Source: Mesaphorura yosii (taxonomy: Eukaryota > Arthropoda > Collembola > Poduromorpha > Tullbergiidae). From it: DNA of 64,000 nt. This document shows positions 1-11,713 of the stretch, one piece after another. The notes under the pieces were generated by a model, which worked only from the letters and a program-made list of their open reading frames with translations, was not told where the DNA came from and did not search any database. The position numbers were made by a program, and so were the translations under genes. Location of the stretch: the NCBI GenBank assembly GCA_009869945.1, contig WIXG01000182.1, positions 93,321 to 157,320 on the forward strand. Reading direction: 5' to 3'. Each line of letters opens with the position of its first letter. Within the stretch, counting starts at the first letter, position 1.

Positions 1-158
1 ACCTCGTCCGTACGTTGGGTACAGTACAAAGCAAAAATTCTCGCCTAATAAACCTGTGCAATCTGAATTTCTCCGGCCATTGTTTACTAAAGTTGCTTAG
101 TATCTCATGCAGAAAAAGTCGCCTTCCGTTAATTAGTTAGTTAAAGTTCACTGCAGCG

Positions 159-996
159 ATGACTGAAGGAAAAACCTGCTGCTGTAGCTGCTGTCCGGTT
201 CGGACGGGAACTATCATAATTGGCATTATTTGGCTGGTAAGTTTGTAAACTCAGCATACCACGCGCCTTGTTGACGGATTCACATGACTCAATTAATTCT
301 CTACGTCAGGTCCTGGGCATGTACAACATTTACTTTTACAGCTCCCAAATGAGATTGCTAACTGACGATGGGAACTATAGACCGTCCAACATGGTGGAGA
401 ATATCCCCCATGAACAAGTTAGAGCCGCGCTGGAGGAATTGTACACCAATCACAGTCAGTACCAGTCCCATTAATTTATGTTTAACCCGGGTAATTCGCA
501 AGAATTAAATTGTTAATGGTTACAGAAACATTGATGACCGTGTACAATTGTCTGATGCTAATTGGCGAGCTGATTAAAACTCCGTTGAGTGCGTGGATGC
601 TTCATGTGGCTATTCAGGTATAGTTTAGTCACGTTCAAACCGAAAGAGAAAATCCTAATCATTTCATTTGATTTCCAGAATGGCCCCGCAAAAAGGCTGC
701 TCCCGTGGCTTGTCTTCAATTGCTTCTGGACCGCTGTGGCAATAATCTGCAGTATCTTGTTTGCCTTCTACCTGACAATCAAACTTGGTGGCGCGCATGG
801 ATTTATGTTGGTACTCGTCTTCTTGGTCATCTACGTCTTCGCCTTCTACCTGATTCGCGTGGTATACTATTTTATGCAAGAGCAGCAAAAGCGCGAAACC
901 AACGACGCGGAGAGGCAGACGGGATTCCAGGCAGTTGCGCTTGGCTTCGTCAGCAATGCGCCACCAAACACTCAAGACAAAACATACTACATGTGA
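159..996 (+). CDS. LAPTM4-like four-pass membrane protein, copy 1
   Basis: Four exons (159-236, 310-454, 526-617, 679-996) give a protein of about 210 aa; all phases close. The N-terminus has a cysteine cluster followed by VRTGTI and then a hydrophobic stretch. This resembles the start of LAPTM4/LAPTM5 lysosomal-associated transmembrane proteins, which have four membrane segments and act in late endosomes and lysosomes. Further hydrophobic blocks lie around residues 75-100, 115-140 and 145-165, and the tail ends in TYYM. The start ATG at 159 matches the start of the neighbouring paralogue, which shares exon phases and the last-exon layout. The LAPTM assignment rests on the N-terminal motif and topology only, so a lineage-specific tetraspan family is possible. 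Confidence 0.75.
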
Positions 997-1613
997 TTTG
1001 AGGCGAAGGATATTACACTGATAGTTGTCTCTAGAACAAAAATCTCTGCACAATTGACGTCCTTTACTGATAAAATACTCTCGTACCTCTACTACAATGT
1101 TCTGATCATCTCTGGACCTCTGACAATATTTGGAACCATATGTTAATAAAATTACTGATTTACATTCATTTAACTTATTTAATGATCTGTGTGAATGCCA
1201 GTTACTCCTACTATCATTTTCTTCCCTAGCATGCATGCGACGCGAAAAACATTCAACAAAGGATTGCAAAGTTTGCAAAATCAATAATTGTTGTCCCGAG
1301 TTCATCATCAGACTCGCATTCTCCTTCTACGTAGTTCGTTTCGTAAGAGTACATGACCTACTATTCTTCGTCGCGGTTGTACGAGAGAGTCCGGTTCCAG
1401 TAATCCTGTTTCGTGTTCATTGTATTTGGATATTGGATTTGGAAACAAATAGAAAATAAGTAAACACCGCCGCCTCGGACCCTCTGGAGTCATTTAAACC
1501 ATGGAAGACTGTCCACAATCGCCATTCGCCAGGAAGTACCTGAGAAAAATAGAACACTACTAGTCAACTCAAAAGGACCGACATAACCACTGGACCCCTG
1601 GTTTTGGACACTG
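997..1613. other. Intergenic gap between the two LAPTM-like copies
   Basis: No open frame with coding character joins to either neighbour. It should hold the 3' UTR of copy 1 and the promoter and 5' UTR of copy 2. No repeat or RNA gene was recognised. Confidence 0.5.
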
Positions 1614-2490
1614 ATGGCCGGAAAACGCACTTGCTGCTGCGAGTCGTGCTCCGTTCGGACTGGGACAATTACTATCGCCATAATTTGGGCGGTAAGTGCA
1701 ATGCTGAAATCTGGGACTCGACCCAGAAGCCAAGGCGTGTATTCTTCGATCTCGACCTGAATATTATAATGACTGTGTTTTAGCTACTCAGCGTTTACAA
1801 TACTTTTGCGGCCTGCTCCCATCTGGTGGTTTTAACCGACAATGAGGGCAAGTATAATCTGTCCGAACTGGTCGAGATATATAGAAACAACGAGTTCCAG
1901 GCGGGCATTCTCAATCTGTACACCAACTACAGTACGTTCATGACACCCAGTCGCCCGGTAATGTGTTTTACCGTTCCTCAATTCGGTAATGGCTTTTTGG
2001 TTTCAGGAACATTGATGATCATTGGCACTTGTCTGATATTGCTGGGCGAGTTGATCAACGCCCCTTTGAGCATCTACCTGCTCTTTGGAGCGATTAAGGT
2101 AAAACGAACTTCATATTGTTCATAGCTTCGACGAGAACTCGTAATCGTGAATCATGCATGGTCTTCCTTCCTTCGCAGAGAGGTCCGGCCAAACGGGTTG
2201 TCCCATGGCTTTGGTTCAACTGCTTTTATGTTGGCGTGTCACTGCTGTCCATGATCTTTTTCATCTTCTACATGGGGTCCAGGTCTGGTGGCGCGATGGT
2301 GGTGTCCCTGATCATCGCGTTGGTGATTGTGTACGGCTTCTACTGCTACTTGCTTCGCGTGGTGTACTACTACATGGAAGAACTCGAGCAGCGCGAAAGA
2401 GGCGAAACAGACGAGTTTAATGGGGTTGTCGTTGGATTCGTCAGCATTGCACCTCAATATAATATGCAACAGAAACCGTTTCACATGTGA
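1614..2490 (+). CDS. LAPTM4-like four-pass membrane protein, copy 2
   Basis: Four exons (1614-1691, 1784-1931, 2007-2098, 2179-2490) encode about 209 aa. It starts with a CCCxxC cluster and VRTGTI, like copy 1. Exon lengths are 78, 148, 92 and 312 nt against 78, 145, 92 and 318 nt in copy 1, with the same intron ph phases, so the two arose by tandem duplication. The last exon carries a GPAKR..PWL..NCF segment, two hydrophobic stretches and a conserved RVVYY(F/Y)M motif. The tail ends FHM where copy 1 ends YYM. The role is inferred from resemblance to LAPTM proteins of endosome and lysosome membranes. Confidence 0.75.
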
Positions 2491-3264
2491 ATTGAGATTC
2501 TGGAATTGCAAGAGCAGCAGGGACTGCGACTTCTTTACTCATCTGAGGATCTGACCAAGAACCTCCACAGCTTATTCTGAATCTTTCTGAATACTCACTA
2601 TTGTACTTAACTCAAAATGATACGCATTCAACTATGCTAATCTGCTAATCAATCAATTATTTGCGTTGATAACAAAAGTGAATATTGTCAATAACATAAC
2701 ATTGCTTGAGGTGAATACGTGCGAAGTGGAGACTCCATTTTGTCAATGAGTCTATGGAAGTCGAGTACCTTCCAATGTTTCTTTCTGAGTGAAATTCGAT
2801 GAACGGCCACCACAGTGAGCTCGGGAAAACAGCAACAGAAAACAATTCATGCTGTGGAAAATCAATAATTTCCTTCTAACTCTGAGATGAAAGTCTCGAA
2901 ACTGTGCTTTGTATGATGCTGATCCATGCTATCTAATATATTCCCTAGTGTTTATTGCGAATACAATCGCTCATCAAGACTCTCACCAATACTTGACAAC
3001 AAAAAGCACCTAAACGCTACTCGTTCAGTGCAAGAAGGAACTAGATTCAACATTGGGTTTAGAGAAATTTGATAGCTAGCTCAGCGATGATTGCAAATAC
3101 CAGGCACACACTTGTTAAATGTCAATTGTTATCAGTTATCAGCGAGAGACAGCCTCAAGCTTTTGACATCACCATTGAAGCAAAGAGGCTTCAGTTGGTC
3201 GCCTAACGTTCATAATTGCTGCTTCGTGTCGCCTCTTCGCTTGCTGTTACTTGACGCGCAAGTA
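2491..3264. other. Intergenic gap before alkaline phosphatase
   Basis: An upstream ATG at 3091 is in frame with the phosphatase start, but it would put about 58 unrelated residues ahead of a good signal peptide, so it was not used. Nothing else was recognised. Confidence 0.5.
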
Positions 3265-5208
3265 ATGGCAAACCTGCGTTTCATTTTTGCAATTTCCATC
3301 GTGCTTTGGCTTGGGTTTGGGTCTGGCCAGTCACATGGACCTAATTTGCCAAAAAGTGTCGAGTATCCAGAACAAAAACTTCACCATCGACCTCCCGCAT
3401 CAAATAGTGCAGGAAAGTCGACCACACGAAAGCTAGGCAGAGCTGTTGAAGGTAAATCAGACACGGGCAATTCGCGTTTCATGTACAAAACTTAGCACTT
3501 GCGCCTTGCAGATTCCACACACTGGTTCAATTCGGCCCAGGAGTCGCTCAGGTCCAAGTTGTCTACTCCGCGGATAGAAGCACAAGCTAAGAATCTGATT
3601 CTCTTCATTGGAGATGGCATGTCCGTGTCCACAGTGACCGCCTCGCGGATATTCAAAGGGCAACTCGATGGAGCGGAGTTTGGAGAAGAAACTCAACTAC
3701 ACATGGATACCTTCCCGTTTGTGGGCTCCTCAAAAGTAGGTCACAGTTAACCTCCGTTGATGAGTCGGCCTGTACATTTATCTAGATGTTGCTATATTTC
3801 GCACGTAGACGTATTGTAGCGACGGGCAAGTCGCTGATTCCGCTTGTAGTTCAACTGCCTACTTCGGAGGAACCAAAGCCAACACGGCCACGATGGGCGT
3901 GACGCCAGCAGTCGCATTTGGCGACTGTCTTTTGCAACTCGATCCAGCCAATCACGTGTCGACCATTTTATCGTGGGCTCAGGTACAAGTGCAAGTGTAA
4001 AGAGCAGGGCACTTCACTACTCACTATGGACAAAAGTCTTACGTACAAATCGCGTGCGCCCTTCGCAGGACGCTGGGATGTCCACGGGCATCGTGACTAC
4101 AACCGCCATCACAGAGGCGAGCCCAGCCGGCACGTACGCACACATTGCGAATCGCGACTGGGAGAATAATCGCGTCATCGAAGAACACGGCTGGAACTCG
4201 CTCTGGTGTGACGACATTGCCGAGCAGCTCATTCTCCGCCAGCCTGGCCAGTCGATCAATGTTATTCTGGGCGGAGGGCGCGAGAACTTTTTCAATGCGA
4301 CCGTTCCCGACGTGGAATTCCCGTCTCAGTTCGGTCAGCGGACGGACGGCAGGAACCTCGTTGACGCATGGCTGGACTGGAAGGCGGCTCGCAACCAGAC
4401 AGCAAAGTACATCACTGGAAGGGATCAACTCTTGGCACTGAACGTGACTGGGTTGGAGTATTTGATGGGGCTTTTCGCACCTTATCATACTGCTTACACG
4501 GAGAGTCAATCAGAAAACAACGATCCTACGCTGGAGGAAATGACGCGAGTCGCGATTGAAATTCTGAGTCGGAATCCGAATGGATTTTTTCTTTTTGTGG
4601 AAGGTAAAGTATTAAGAACCAAGGGGCTGGTGACCCGTTCACAGTTTGATGGATTAATTTGCTTAGGTGGTCGAATCGACCATGCTCATCATGGTAACTG
4701 GGGTCAGCGGGCCATGCGAGAAACGCTGCAGTTTGACGATGCAATCCGGGCAGCCGACGATCTGACCTCCGACGAGGACACGCTGCTCGTCGTCTCATCC
4801 GACCACTCTCACTTGTTCACCATTGCCGGTGATCCTCCACGCGGAAACCCGATTCTGGGGCTCAGCGGAACGGTGAACAATGACGACCGACTCCCGTACA
4901 CGACGCTTGGCTACATCAACGGGCCCGGCTACAGGCAGGCGGTGTACGACGGACAGCAGTGCAACCGAGTAGATGTTGAGGCCGACAACACGGAGAGTAT
5001 TTCGTACCAGCAAGTGAGTCAGGTCCCGCGCGGCTCATCGACACACGCTGGAGAGGACGTGCTCATCTTCGCGAAGGGGCCGTGGGCGCATTTGTTCACG
5101 GGCGTGAACGAGCAGAATTTCATCCCGCATGGCATGGCTTATGCGGGCTGCATCAGCCCGTTCGAACATAACTTCTGCGGCAGGCGAGAAATTCGTCACG
5201 GAAAATAA
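3265..5208 (+). CDS. Secreted or GPI-type alkaline phosphatase
   Basis: Five exons (3265-3451, 3512-3735, 3809-3982, 4069-4603, 4667-5208) give 553 aa, close to the usual size of animal alkaline phosphatases. These enzymes hydrolyse phosphate monoesters at the cell surface using two zincs and one magnesium. Residues 1-22 form a signal peptide. Family blocks in order: the metal site FIGDGM, the nucleophile region VADSACSSTAY (catalytic Ser in DSA), the TTTAITEASPAGTYAH block, ILGGGRENFF, the metal block FFLFVEGGRIDHAHH, SSDHSH, and the THAGEDVLIFAKGP histidine site. The usual AGT after the catalytic Ser reads ACS here. The 63-nt fourth intron is in frame and stop-free, so retention would add 21 residues inside the metal site. 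No clear C-terminal GPI hydrophobic tail is seen. The stop codon overlaps an AATAAA at 5204-5209. Confidence 0.95.
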
Positions 5209-5254
5209 ACGTCTAGACTAAATTTTATTGTGTAAAATGTACAAAATGTGTTCC

Positions 5255-7323
5255 TTAGCTCCGCGTTCTCCTCATCTGGTTCAAATAGTAGCGCTGGCCG
5301 CTTTCGTTTAGGTCGTAGACAATGTACTCCATTTCGTACATCTGAAAAGGTTCGATGTAGTGGAAGGAGACGGAGGACGGCGAGCAGCAGCTGACGTTTT
5401 TTGCGATGGGGTAGTACTGGTACTCGCTGTAGAAGAAGTCGGGAACGTCTCCATTCACAATGTCCTTGACGGTGTGCTGGAAGAAACGCTGCCTTTCCAA
5501 CTCATCACGCGTGTCAACGTACGGAATGTTGAGGTAGTGCATGCAGAGGCCTGGAACGAAAACCCGGAATCAGATCAGCTGTAAAGGAGCTTGCCAGCTG
5601 GAACTTACTCATGAACACGTCTTCTGGTACGTCGAAGAGGTCGACGGGGCACCTGGTCTCGTTCGAGGGCTTGGAGAGCGCCTTCTCGACAAGCTGCTTT
5701 ACCCCTGCATTGCTGATGGCGTACCCTGCACCACCTGTCGCCCACGGATGCGTGAAGTTCCCTTTCAATCTTAACCCGAGGTACTGCGGTTCACGAGGGT
5801 CATGTCCCTGCAGCAGCATGCGTAGGTTCTCCATAATCACGTACGTGTCGTCGTCCGCCTTCAGGAACCAGTCCACTTTATCGCGGAAGTGCTCGTACAC
5901 GTACCTGAATCCCATCTGCATCTTCTGCCAGAGATACTCGCGTCCTTCCTTTACGTTGGGTAGCGCCACAGTCTTGAGGAATGGGTCCGACTCCGAACTG
6001 AGGAACACGAGCGTGTTGCACCGACGACCCCACGTCCGCTTTACATGCACCGCCTTCCTCATGTGGTTTAGGGGTCCGGTCAGAATCATGCACAGGATTC
6101 TGACTTCTTTCGCGAGATAGTTCATGCCCAGGTCATCATCGCTCATTTTATAGTGCGTAACCACCGCAGGAAGATTCTGCCGCTGTCCCTTCACAGACAC
6201 CGGATCATTGCTCCCGACCTCAGCTGGAGATTCTGATTGGGTCCATGTGGTATTTCGAGGACCGACATGCAAAACGTTCAACAAGAAATCCATTGCCACG
6301 AACCCCGGCGGGTTGAGATTCGGAAACGCGACGGCATGTCTGGAGCCGTAGTTAACTCTCTAAAACAGAGCAATGCGTGGATGTTACAGGTTATCGGCTT
6401 GAAGTATACGAGTTATGACAGCTCACATTCTCAAGCCTGAGCTGCGTCATGAAGTTCAGGATTGATCCGTTCAAAGTCCTTGCAAACTCCTCGAAAAATG
6501 TCAGACGTCCTTCCCTGTCTGTCGTCTTCGCATACAAAACCCTGTACTCACGCAGGCGTTGTTCTGAAAAATGACATTCGAGCATTGACAGCAGTGAAGG
6601 GCAACAGTTAATTAAAGCTGAATGGGCTTTGCCTACCATTCAGTCGCGTTCCACTAAAGACGTAGTCGAAAAGTGTTTTTCGGCCGACCGGAGTCGTATT
6701 CTTGTTTTGCAGCATTTGACGGACAAGTCCATTTGATAAAATCAAAACTGGGCAAAGAAAGAAGTGGTAACGCGTTTGCGATTCAAGAGAATAGTACACG
6801 CACCATTCGAATTTGGTCCGATGACCAACGGGACATCATGAGGGTATGTGGACAGCATTTGCTTGAGATTCCTGAGGATGACATACGTGCCAGGGTGAAC
6901 GTGCACAATCCACGGATATTTGGCTGTCAGCGCTCTTTTCGCTGTGTAAAACTCGCGCAGTTTCTCCAGCCGGTTGGTTGCATTGTAGACGTACTCAAAT
7001 TGGTGAATTTCATCACATCCAGAACCCCATGACACTGGAATGTGGTCCACGGGGCTGGAGTGCGATTCGTTGAACTTCGGCACAGCAACTATGCAAAGGA
7101 ACTGTATTTCCTCGGGATTTTGCTGCCGATTTTGTTGAATTGAGTCCAATGAGAAAACAGGATTGTCCGAATCATTGTCGACGTCGGGGCCAGGCCGTTC
7201 CAGCGTCTGCCCATCAATGTGCTTCAAAGTCCAGATCCAGAGCACTTGGCCCACCAAGATCGGCAAGAAGAGAATGCACGAGACCTCGATCACAACCAAC
7301 GAAAGCGAACGGACAAAAACCAT
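5255..7323 (-). CDS. C1GALT1-like: Tandem-domain GT31 galactosyltransferase: inactive copy fused to a C1GALT1-like catalytic copy
   Basis: Five exons (7323-6804, 6747-6637, 6563-6427, 6359-5609, 5550-5255) join in phase into a 604-aa type II membrane protein with a membrane anchor at residues 9-31. The C-terminal half matches core 1 beta-1,3-galactosyltransferase (T-synthase), which adds galactose to GalNAc-Ser/Thr in the Golgi. Its blocks are ILCMILTGP, KRTWGRRCN, WFLKADDDTYV (metal-binding DxD, about residues 421-430), WATGGAGYAIS and a C-terminal CCSPSSVSFHY. The N-terminal half repeats the fold from about residue 74: QFLCIVAVP, SWGSGCDEI, then WIVHVHPGTYVI where the DDD motif should be, and SRHAVAFPN where CCSxxxVSFHY should be. 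It therefore looks like a complete pseudo-glycosyltransferase domain in front of the enzyme. Two separate genes are less likely, because no ATG start or membrane anchor precedes the second domain and the junction at 6427/6359 splices in phase. Confidence 0.85.
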
Positions 7324-7670
7324 TTTTACTGAAGAACTGAAATACGAGTGTGTGAGTTTTTACCCTGATTTCATTTCTGACGGCTTCCATGATTCCATTC
7401 ATTCGGACCTGATTCATCAGAAACATGTGAGACTTTGAAATATTTGCACAGGTGAACATGTTTTATACAAAAACCAAGAAGCCAACCATTTGAGCAGTTG
7501 GTGCTCGTATATGTGAGAAAGTTTCATTGCGGATAAGGCTACAGCGCTGATTTGGAGTATTCACCGCCTTTGATTTGCAGATAGCAACTTACGTGTTACA
7601 GACTACCATATACGATAGAACGAAGCTGCATTTGCACACGTGTTATCAAAAACACAAACATGTTATAAAG
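7324..7670. other. Shared upstream region of two divergent genes
   Basis: This 347-bp stretch separates the GT31 gene (-) from the FkbM-domain gene (+), so it should hold both promoters and 5' UTRs. No motif was recognised with confidence. Confidence 0.4.
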
Positions 7671-9012
7671 ATGACAATCAGAAGCGAAGCAAGAATGGCA
7701 GAAGCGGAAAGCAGCACAATGGAAGTCTGCCAGTTTTCCACTTGTGGACGAAGACAAGTCGCTTGGATCTTGGCGACGTGTGCATTTCTGACAATTTTGT
7801 TCACCTTCTATCGACTAGGCGATGGCTTGGAGCCGCTGGGAGAGAACTTTCTTGGTCTGGAGCATGTGAAGCTTTCAAAGTCGTTGGAAATGTTGAGTGA
7901 ACGAATCGGAATACCAGTCGGGTTGAAAGGTGAATTGAAATGTAGGTAGGTTCGGGGGCAGGCTAAAGAAAAACCATAATTTATGGCTTGCAGGCTCAAA
8001 CTTAACTGCCTCCGAATCGACGATACTCCAAAGATATTTGCGCGACCAAATTTTAATTCGCCCAAGTTCAAGCCCGAACCTTCATTATGCCAGTTCGAAA
8101 TCGCTTCCAGCTTCCGCTCCTGACCGGAGCCACCGGAATGAATCTGAGCAGATAGTAGAATCCACGATTTCGCTGGAGAATAAATTACGCCAATTGTTGG
8201 CTGGGCAGGTAAGCAGCCCTAACCGCCTCGAATGGATATTTTTACAACGTTGTTTTCTCTAGATATCCGGCTTCTACGTCGAGTCTCGTGCTCGAGACGG
8301 ACGTAATTTCCATTCATTCACGCGAGCCGTCCTTGAACAAGAGTTGGGATGGAGCGGGCTGCTGGTTGAGCCAGTTCCCGAACTGGTGAGTAGTCTGGTT
8401 ACTCAACATCGGCGAGCGTGGATTGCAAAAGCTTGTCTGAGTTTGAATTCAACAAAATATGTGAGCCAACCGTCTATTTACAGGAAAAATTCGCCAATGG
8501 ATAGGATATTTAAAAGTTTTACTTAATTCTAGATGGAATATTTCTGGATGAGGAACAACGGTAATAGTAATGACGTAGGCAATCGCAGTGCCCAACCTCC
8601 ACTGAAACTCATTCCTCCGTCGAAACTGGCACTCAATCGGAAACTCGAAGGACGTACTACTCGCATTGTCGAGTGCTTTCCGCTCCATCATATTCTCGCA
8701 ACGATTAACGTCACTAGGATTGACCTGCTGGTGCTTGACGTGGATGGAGACGAGTACAAGATCATGAATCACATTCCACAGTCAATTCCGATACAGGTAA
8801 AGTGCCACCAAGATACCAAGAACTTAAACTCTCATTACAGTTTGCATTGTGCCCAGATTGTTGTCCTGCAGCCTCGCTTGGCTCCTGAGGGACGAAATGC
8901 ATTCAAGGGACTCATGTACGCCAGAGGATATTATCAGACCTTCGAATCTGACTCACACTACATTTATATACGCATGAAATTTTTGTTGGGACCGATTCTA
9001 GCTGAATTGTGA
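7671..9012 (+). CDS. Star-like type II membrane protein with FkbM methyltransferase-fold domain
   Basis: Five exons (7671-7929, 7994-8208, 8263-8460, 8533-8796, 8857-9012) encode 363 aa. A short cytosolic N-terminus is followed by one hydrophobic segment (about residues 29-47) and a lumenal or extracellular domain. That domain carries GFYVESRARDG, LEQELGWSGLLVEPVP and LLVLDVDGDEYKIM, the signature blocks of the FkbM/Methyltransf_21 family. In Drosophila the best known relative is Star, an ER-Golgi export factor for the EGF-type ligand Spitz. That role is only suggested here; methyl transfer is unproven. The start at 7671 was preferred to an in-frame ATG at 7575. The last intron is 60 nt, in frame and without a stop. 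AATAAA lies at 9021. Confidence 0.8.
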
Positions 9013-9393
9013 TTGCATCTAATAAAGAAAAGCTTTAGAACTAAGTTGTGATCGTGATAGTATGATTTTCCGAACAAATTCGAATCGCAGCATTCTAATT
9101 CAGAAACCCGAAAACTTCTTCAGCCTCAATTTCTTGTCGACAAAAATCGAAACAAAGTAAGTGGTGCTTGGTGTTATAAAACTCATTCACTATTCCGTAT
9201 TGCCAGCTCTTGCTTGCTATTAATTGTGGGAATTTTGTATCACCGGCCCATACATGCGTTTTTGAATCATTCAAAATAATTAGCATTATTAATTTGACGA
9301 CGTGAATAAGGGAATTTTTTAACAGGTTCTGAGAAGGTGGTTTCCAATCAGTGCACTGGTGTAGGTGCTTCCGCCCTTGGACGAAGAGATAAG
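9013..9393. other. Intergenic gap
   Basis: It contains the polyadenylation signal of the upstream gene and presumably the promoter of the ribosomal protein gene. A long minus-strand frame here (9095-9763) crosses real exons of the plus-strand gene and is not credible. Confidence 0.4.
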
Positions 9394-10355
9394 ATGAGCC
9401 AGTCACTTCTTTCAAGACGTAAGTCCAATTTACCTGTGCAAGTATTCGAGTTGCTTCGCTCCAGTGACGCGAATGAATTAAATTCAAATTTTTTGGTTGC
9501 AGTATTGATTGGCCCGACCCGAAGCCTATTTCTCCCTTCATTATGCACGCCATCATCACTGCACCTGCAGCACATTCAGAGCCACCAGCATCCGACCCGA
9601 TGTCAAAGTACAAACGCTCAAGGAGATCAGTTGGATGCCAAAGCCGATGAATCTGAACCTTCGAGTGACACTGGAAAGAAGAAGGATCCAGCAAAAGACC
9701 GGTCTCAAAAGATTCCGGTGGAGACAAGTATTCGATATCTGCAGAGCAAAGGTGAGCTAGCATTAAGTCTTGGCGCTAATACGGTGAATGGATTAATTAA
9801 ATTATCTCTAATGTTCTTTTCCCAATGTTTTCACAGCGTATAAGGACACGTACGGAGATCTACCAGTTTGGGTGCCATATCGACGCAACTTCAAGGGACA
9901 GTTCGCTCCCAAGAGGACCAGAAAAATGTGCATAGTAAGTAATGCTGGACTGCTTGCTGGGTGGCACATTGCTTTCAGAGCTTGTTTCGCCCTTACTGAT
10001 CTTCCAAATGATTTTTCAGAGGAACGAAGAACTCGCAACCGGAAATCCGTGCCCGATTTGTCGAGACGAATATCTAGTCCTACATTACCAGAATGTTGAG
10101 CTGTTGAAGCAGTTCATATCTCCATACAATGGGGAGACACTTGGGACCGACAAAACCGGTCTATGTCGAAGGAAGCATTTCGAGCTATTGCAAGAGATGG
10201 AGAAGGCCAAAGATCATGGAACTATCACATACGACGTTCCATTTAGAGATTACAGCAACTACGATTATGAAGCACTAGCGAAGCGAATGATTGAAGAATC
10301 AGAAGAGGAGTCGCAGAAGCCGGGAGGAATTAAGCAAGACAAATCTGAATCTTAA
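9394..10355 (+). CDS. MRPS18B: Mitochondrial small ribosomal subunit protein bS18m (MRPS18B type)
   Basis: Four exons (9394-9418, 9503-9751, 9837-9934, 10020-10355) encode 235 aa. The first 30 residues are rich in Ser, Arg and Leu with no acids, as in a mitochondrial targeting peptide. The core has VWVPYRRNFKG, RTRK, NPCPICRDE (a Cys pair typical of this branch), a LLKQFI segment and KAKDHG, which together match animal MRPS18B rather than the 18A or 18C paralogues. It is a structural protein of the mitoribosomal small subunit. The acidic, Glu- and Ser-rich C-terminal tail is longer than the core needs. A likely polyadenylation signal ATTAAA follows at about 10433. Confidence 0.9.
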
Positions 10356-11713
10356 ATTGTTTGAGTTGCTCCGTGAGTTGGACATCTTAAATTATTGTAG
10401 TGAATTTAACTGTAAGATCCAATAATTTTCTATTAAACACTCGCGGTGGAAGCCTACAACATAACACCAGATACAAAACTAGGTTTTTTGGCTTGTTAGT
10501 TAAGTTTTTGTAAAATTATTTTACTGGTATTGTATGAGACACAAGCTTGAAATTCATCTGAATCACTTCTAAGGTCAGAGGCCTTCAAACACAGATCATT
10601 CATCATATCTTAGCAAGCTTGGTATAATTTAAGTGTGACCTCTTCCCTTGAGATTTAAGGTTTTCTATGCTAATTGGTTCATTTCCATAATTTGCTAATT
10701 CCTTGGAACACATGAAATATAAACATCTTTTGCGTGAGGACTCGCATGTCTTCTGGAATAGGATAAAACAAGAAATTTTTGCGAAGAGGCCTTTGGGATT
10801 CAGCAATGCGTGGGTGCGTCAATTTCTTTCAGCTCGTGCCTGTACAGGATACAAATTAGCATAGTGTCCAAGTTGTTAATTGTTCATTCATGCTCGTCGG
10901 TGGTGCACAATGCGGAGTAGGTTAACTCATGAAGATGAGATTGAGTCATGTTGTACCAATTATGTTGACTGTGACTCTGAAACTGCTGCCAAATACTAAC
11001 TGCCAGGATGATGATGCTGATGTGCGGCTAGGCGTAAGACGGAGACATGGTCTATATCTGATAGCACATATAATTAAACGGTTCACTGTATAATTATCCA
11101 CTTACCTTCTCGTTTTCCTTCCCAAGCTCATTAGCACCATCGCCACAGCAGTTCAACATGAGCGATTAGTCAAGTCAATGCTATTTTTAAGGGATGAGCA
11201 TGACGTTTTCACACGAAAGAGCCTCGTAGATGTAACAAGAAAGTAGATACTCCCGAAAGCTTATCCAAATCCACAAAAACCAGTAATAAACTTTGTACAA
11301 TTTACGGCACAAGTCAGCATTAACGATTATTTCCATTGCCTTAAAAATTACCACATGAGACCAATTTGCATGCAAAGTACAATTGGATCTCAATGTTGCT
11401 CCTGCTTAGTAGCAGTGCAACACACGCAGGAATTCTGGGTAGTTGCCAGTGTGTTATTGCTAGTTCCAATTTCCGAGACCTTTGACTGTTCAAATGCTAA
11501 TAAACTTCAATTTGAGCACTAACGAACCAATGATGGTCGAATTGGTCCGGTCTTCGTCCTGATTTAATTTCCCTTTTCATTCGCGTCGTGCCGGTCTAGC
11601 AAACGGTAAAAGTGAAAATTGATGTTCGGGACCGTTCAGTCCACTTTCTACTTCTGGTTTGTACCTGACCTATCTGGACTTGTTTTCTCGTGCCTTAAAA
11701 TCGAAACTGAGCG
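10356..11713. other. Intergenic gap of 1.36 kb
   Basis: Short open frames occur on both strands (for example 10603-10806 and 11187-11393), but none has family resemblance, a convincing start or fitting splice partners. AT-rich, with no clear repeat. It presumably includes the 5' UTR of SLC26A11. Confidence 0.5.

Noticed and set aside
664-1308. A 214-codon minus-strand frame
   Set aside because: It overlaps the last exon of the LAPTM-like gene, has no family resemblance and runs through the 3' UTR.
6299-6391. Two separate galactosyltransferase genes divided here
   Set aside because: The second domain has no membrane anchor or ATG start of its own, and a GT-AG intron links both in phase.
9095-9763. 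A 222-codon minus-strand frame
   Set aside because: It covers the MRPS18B transit-peptide exon and has no domain or splice support.
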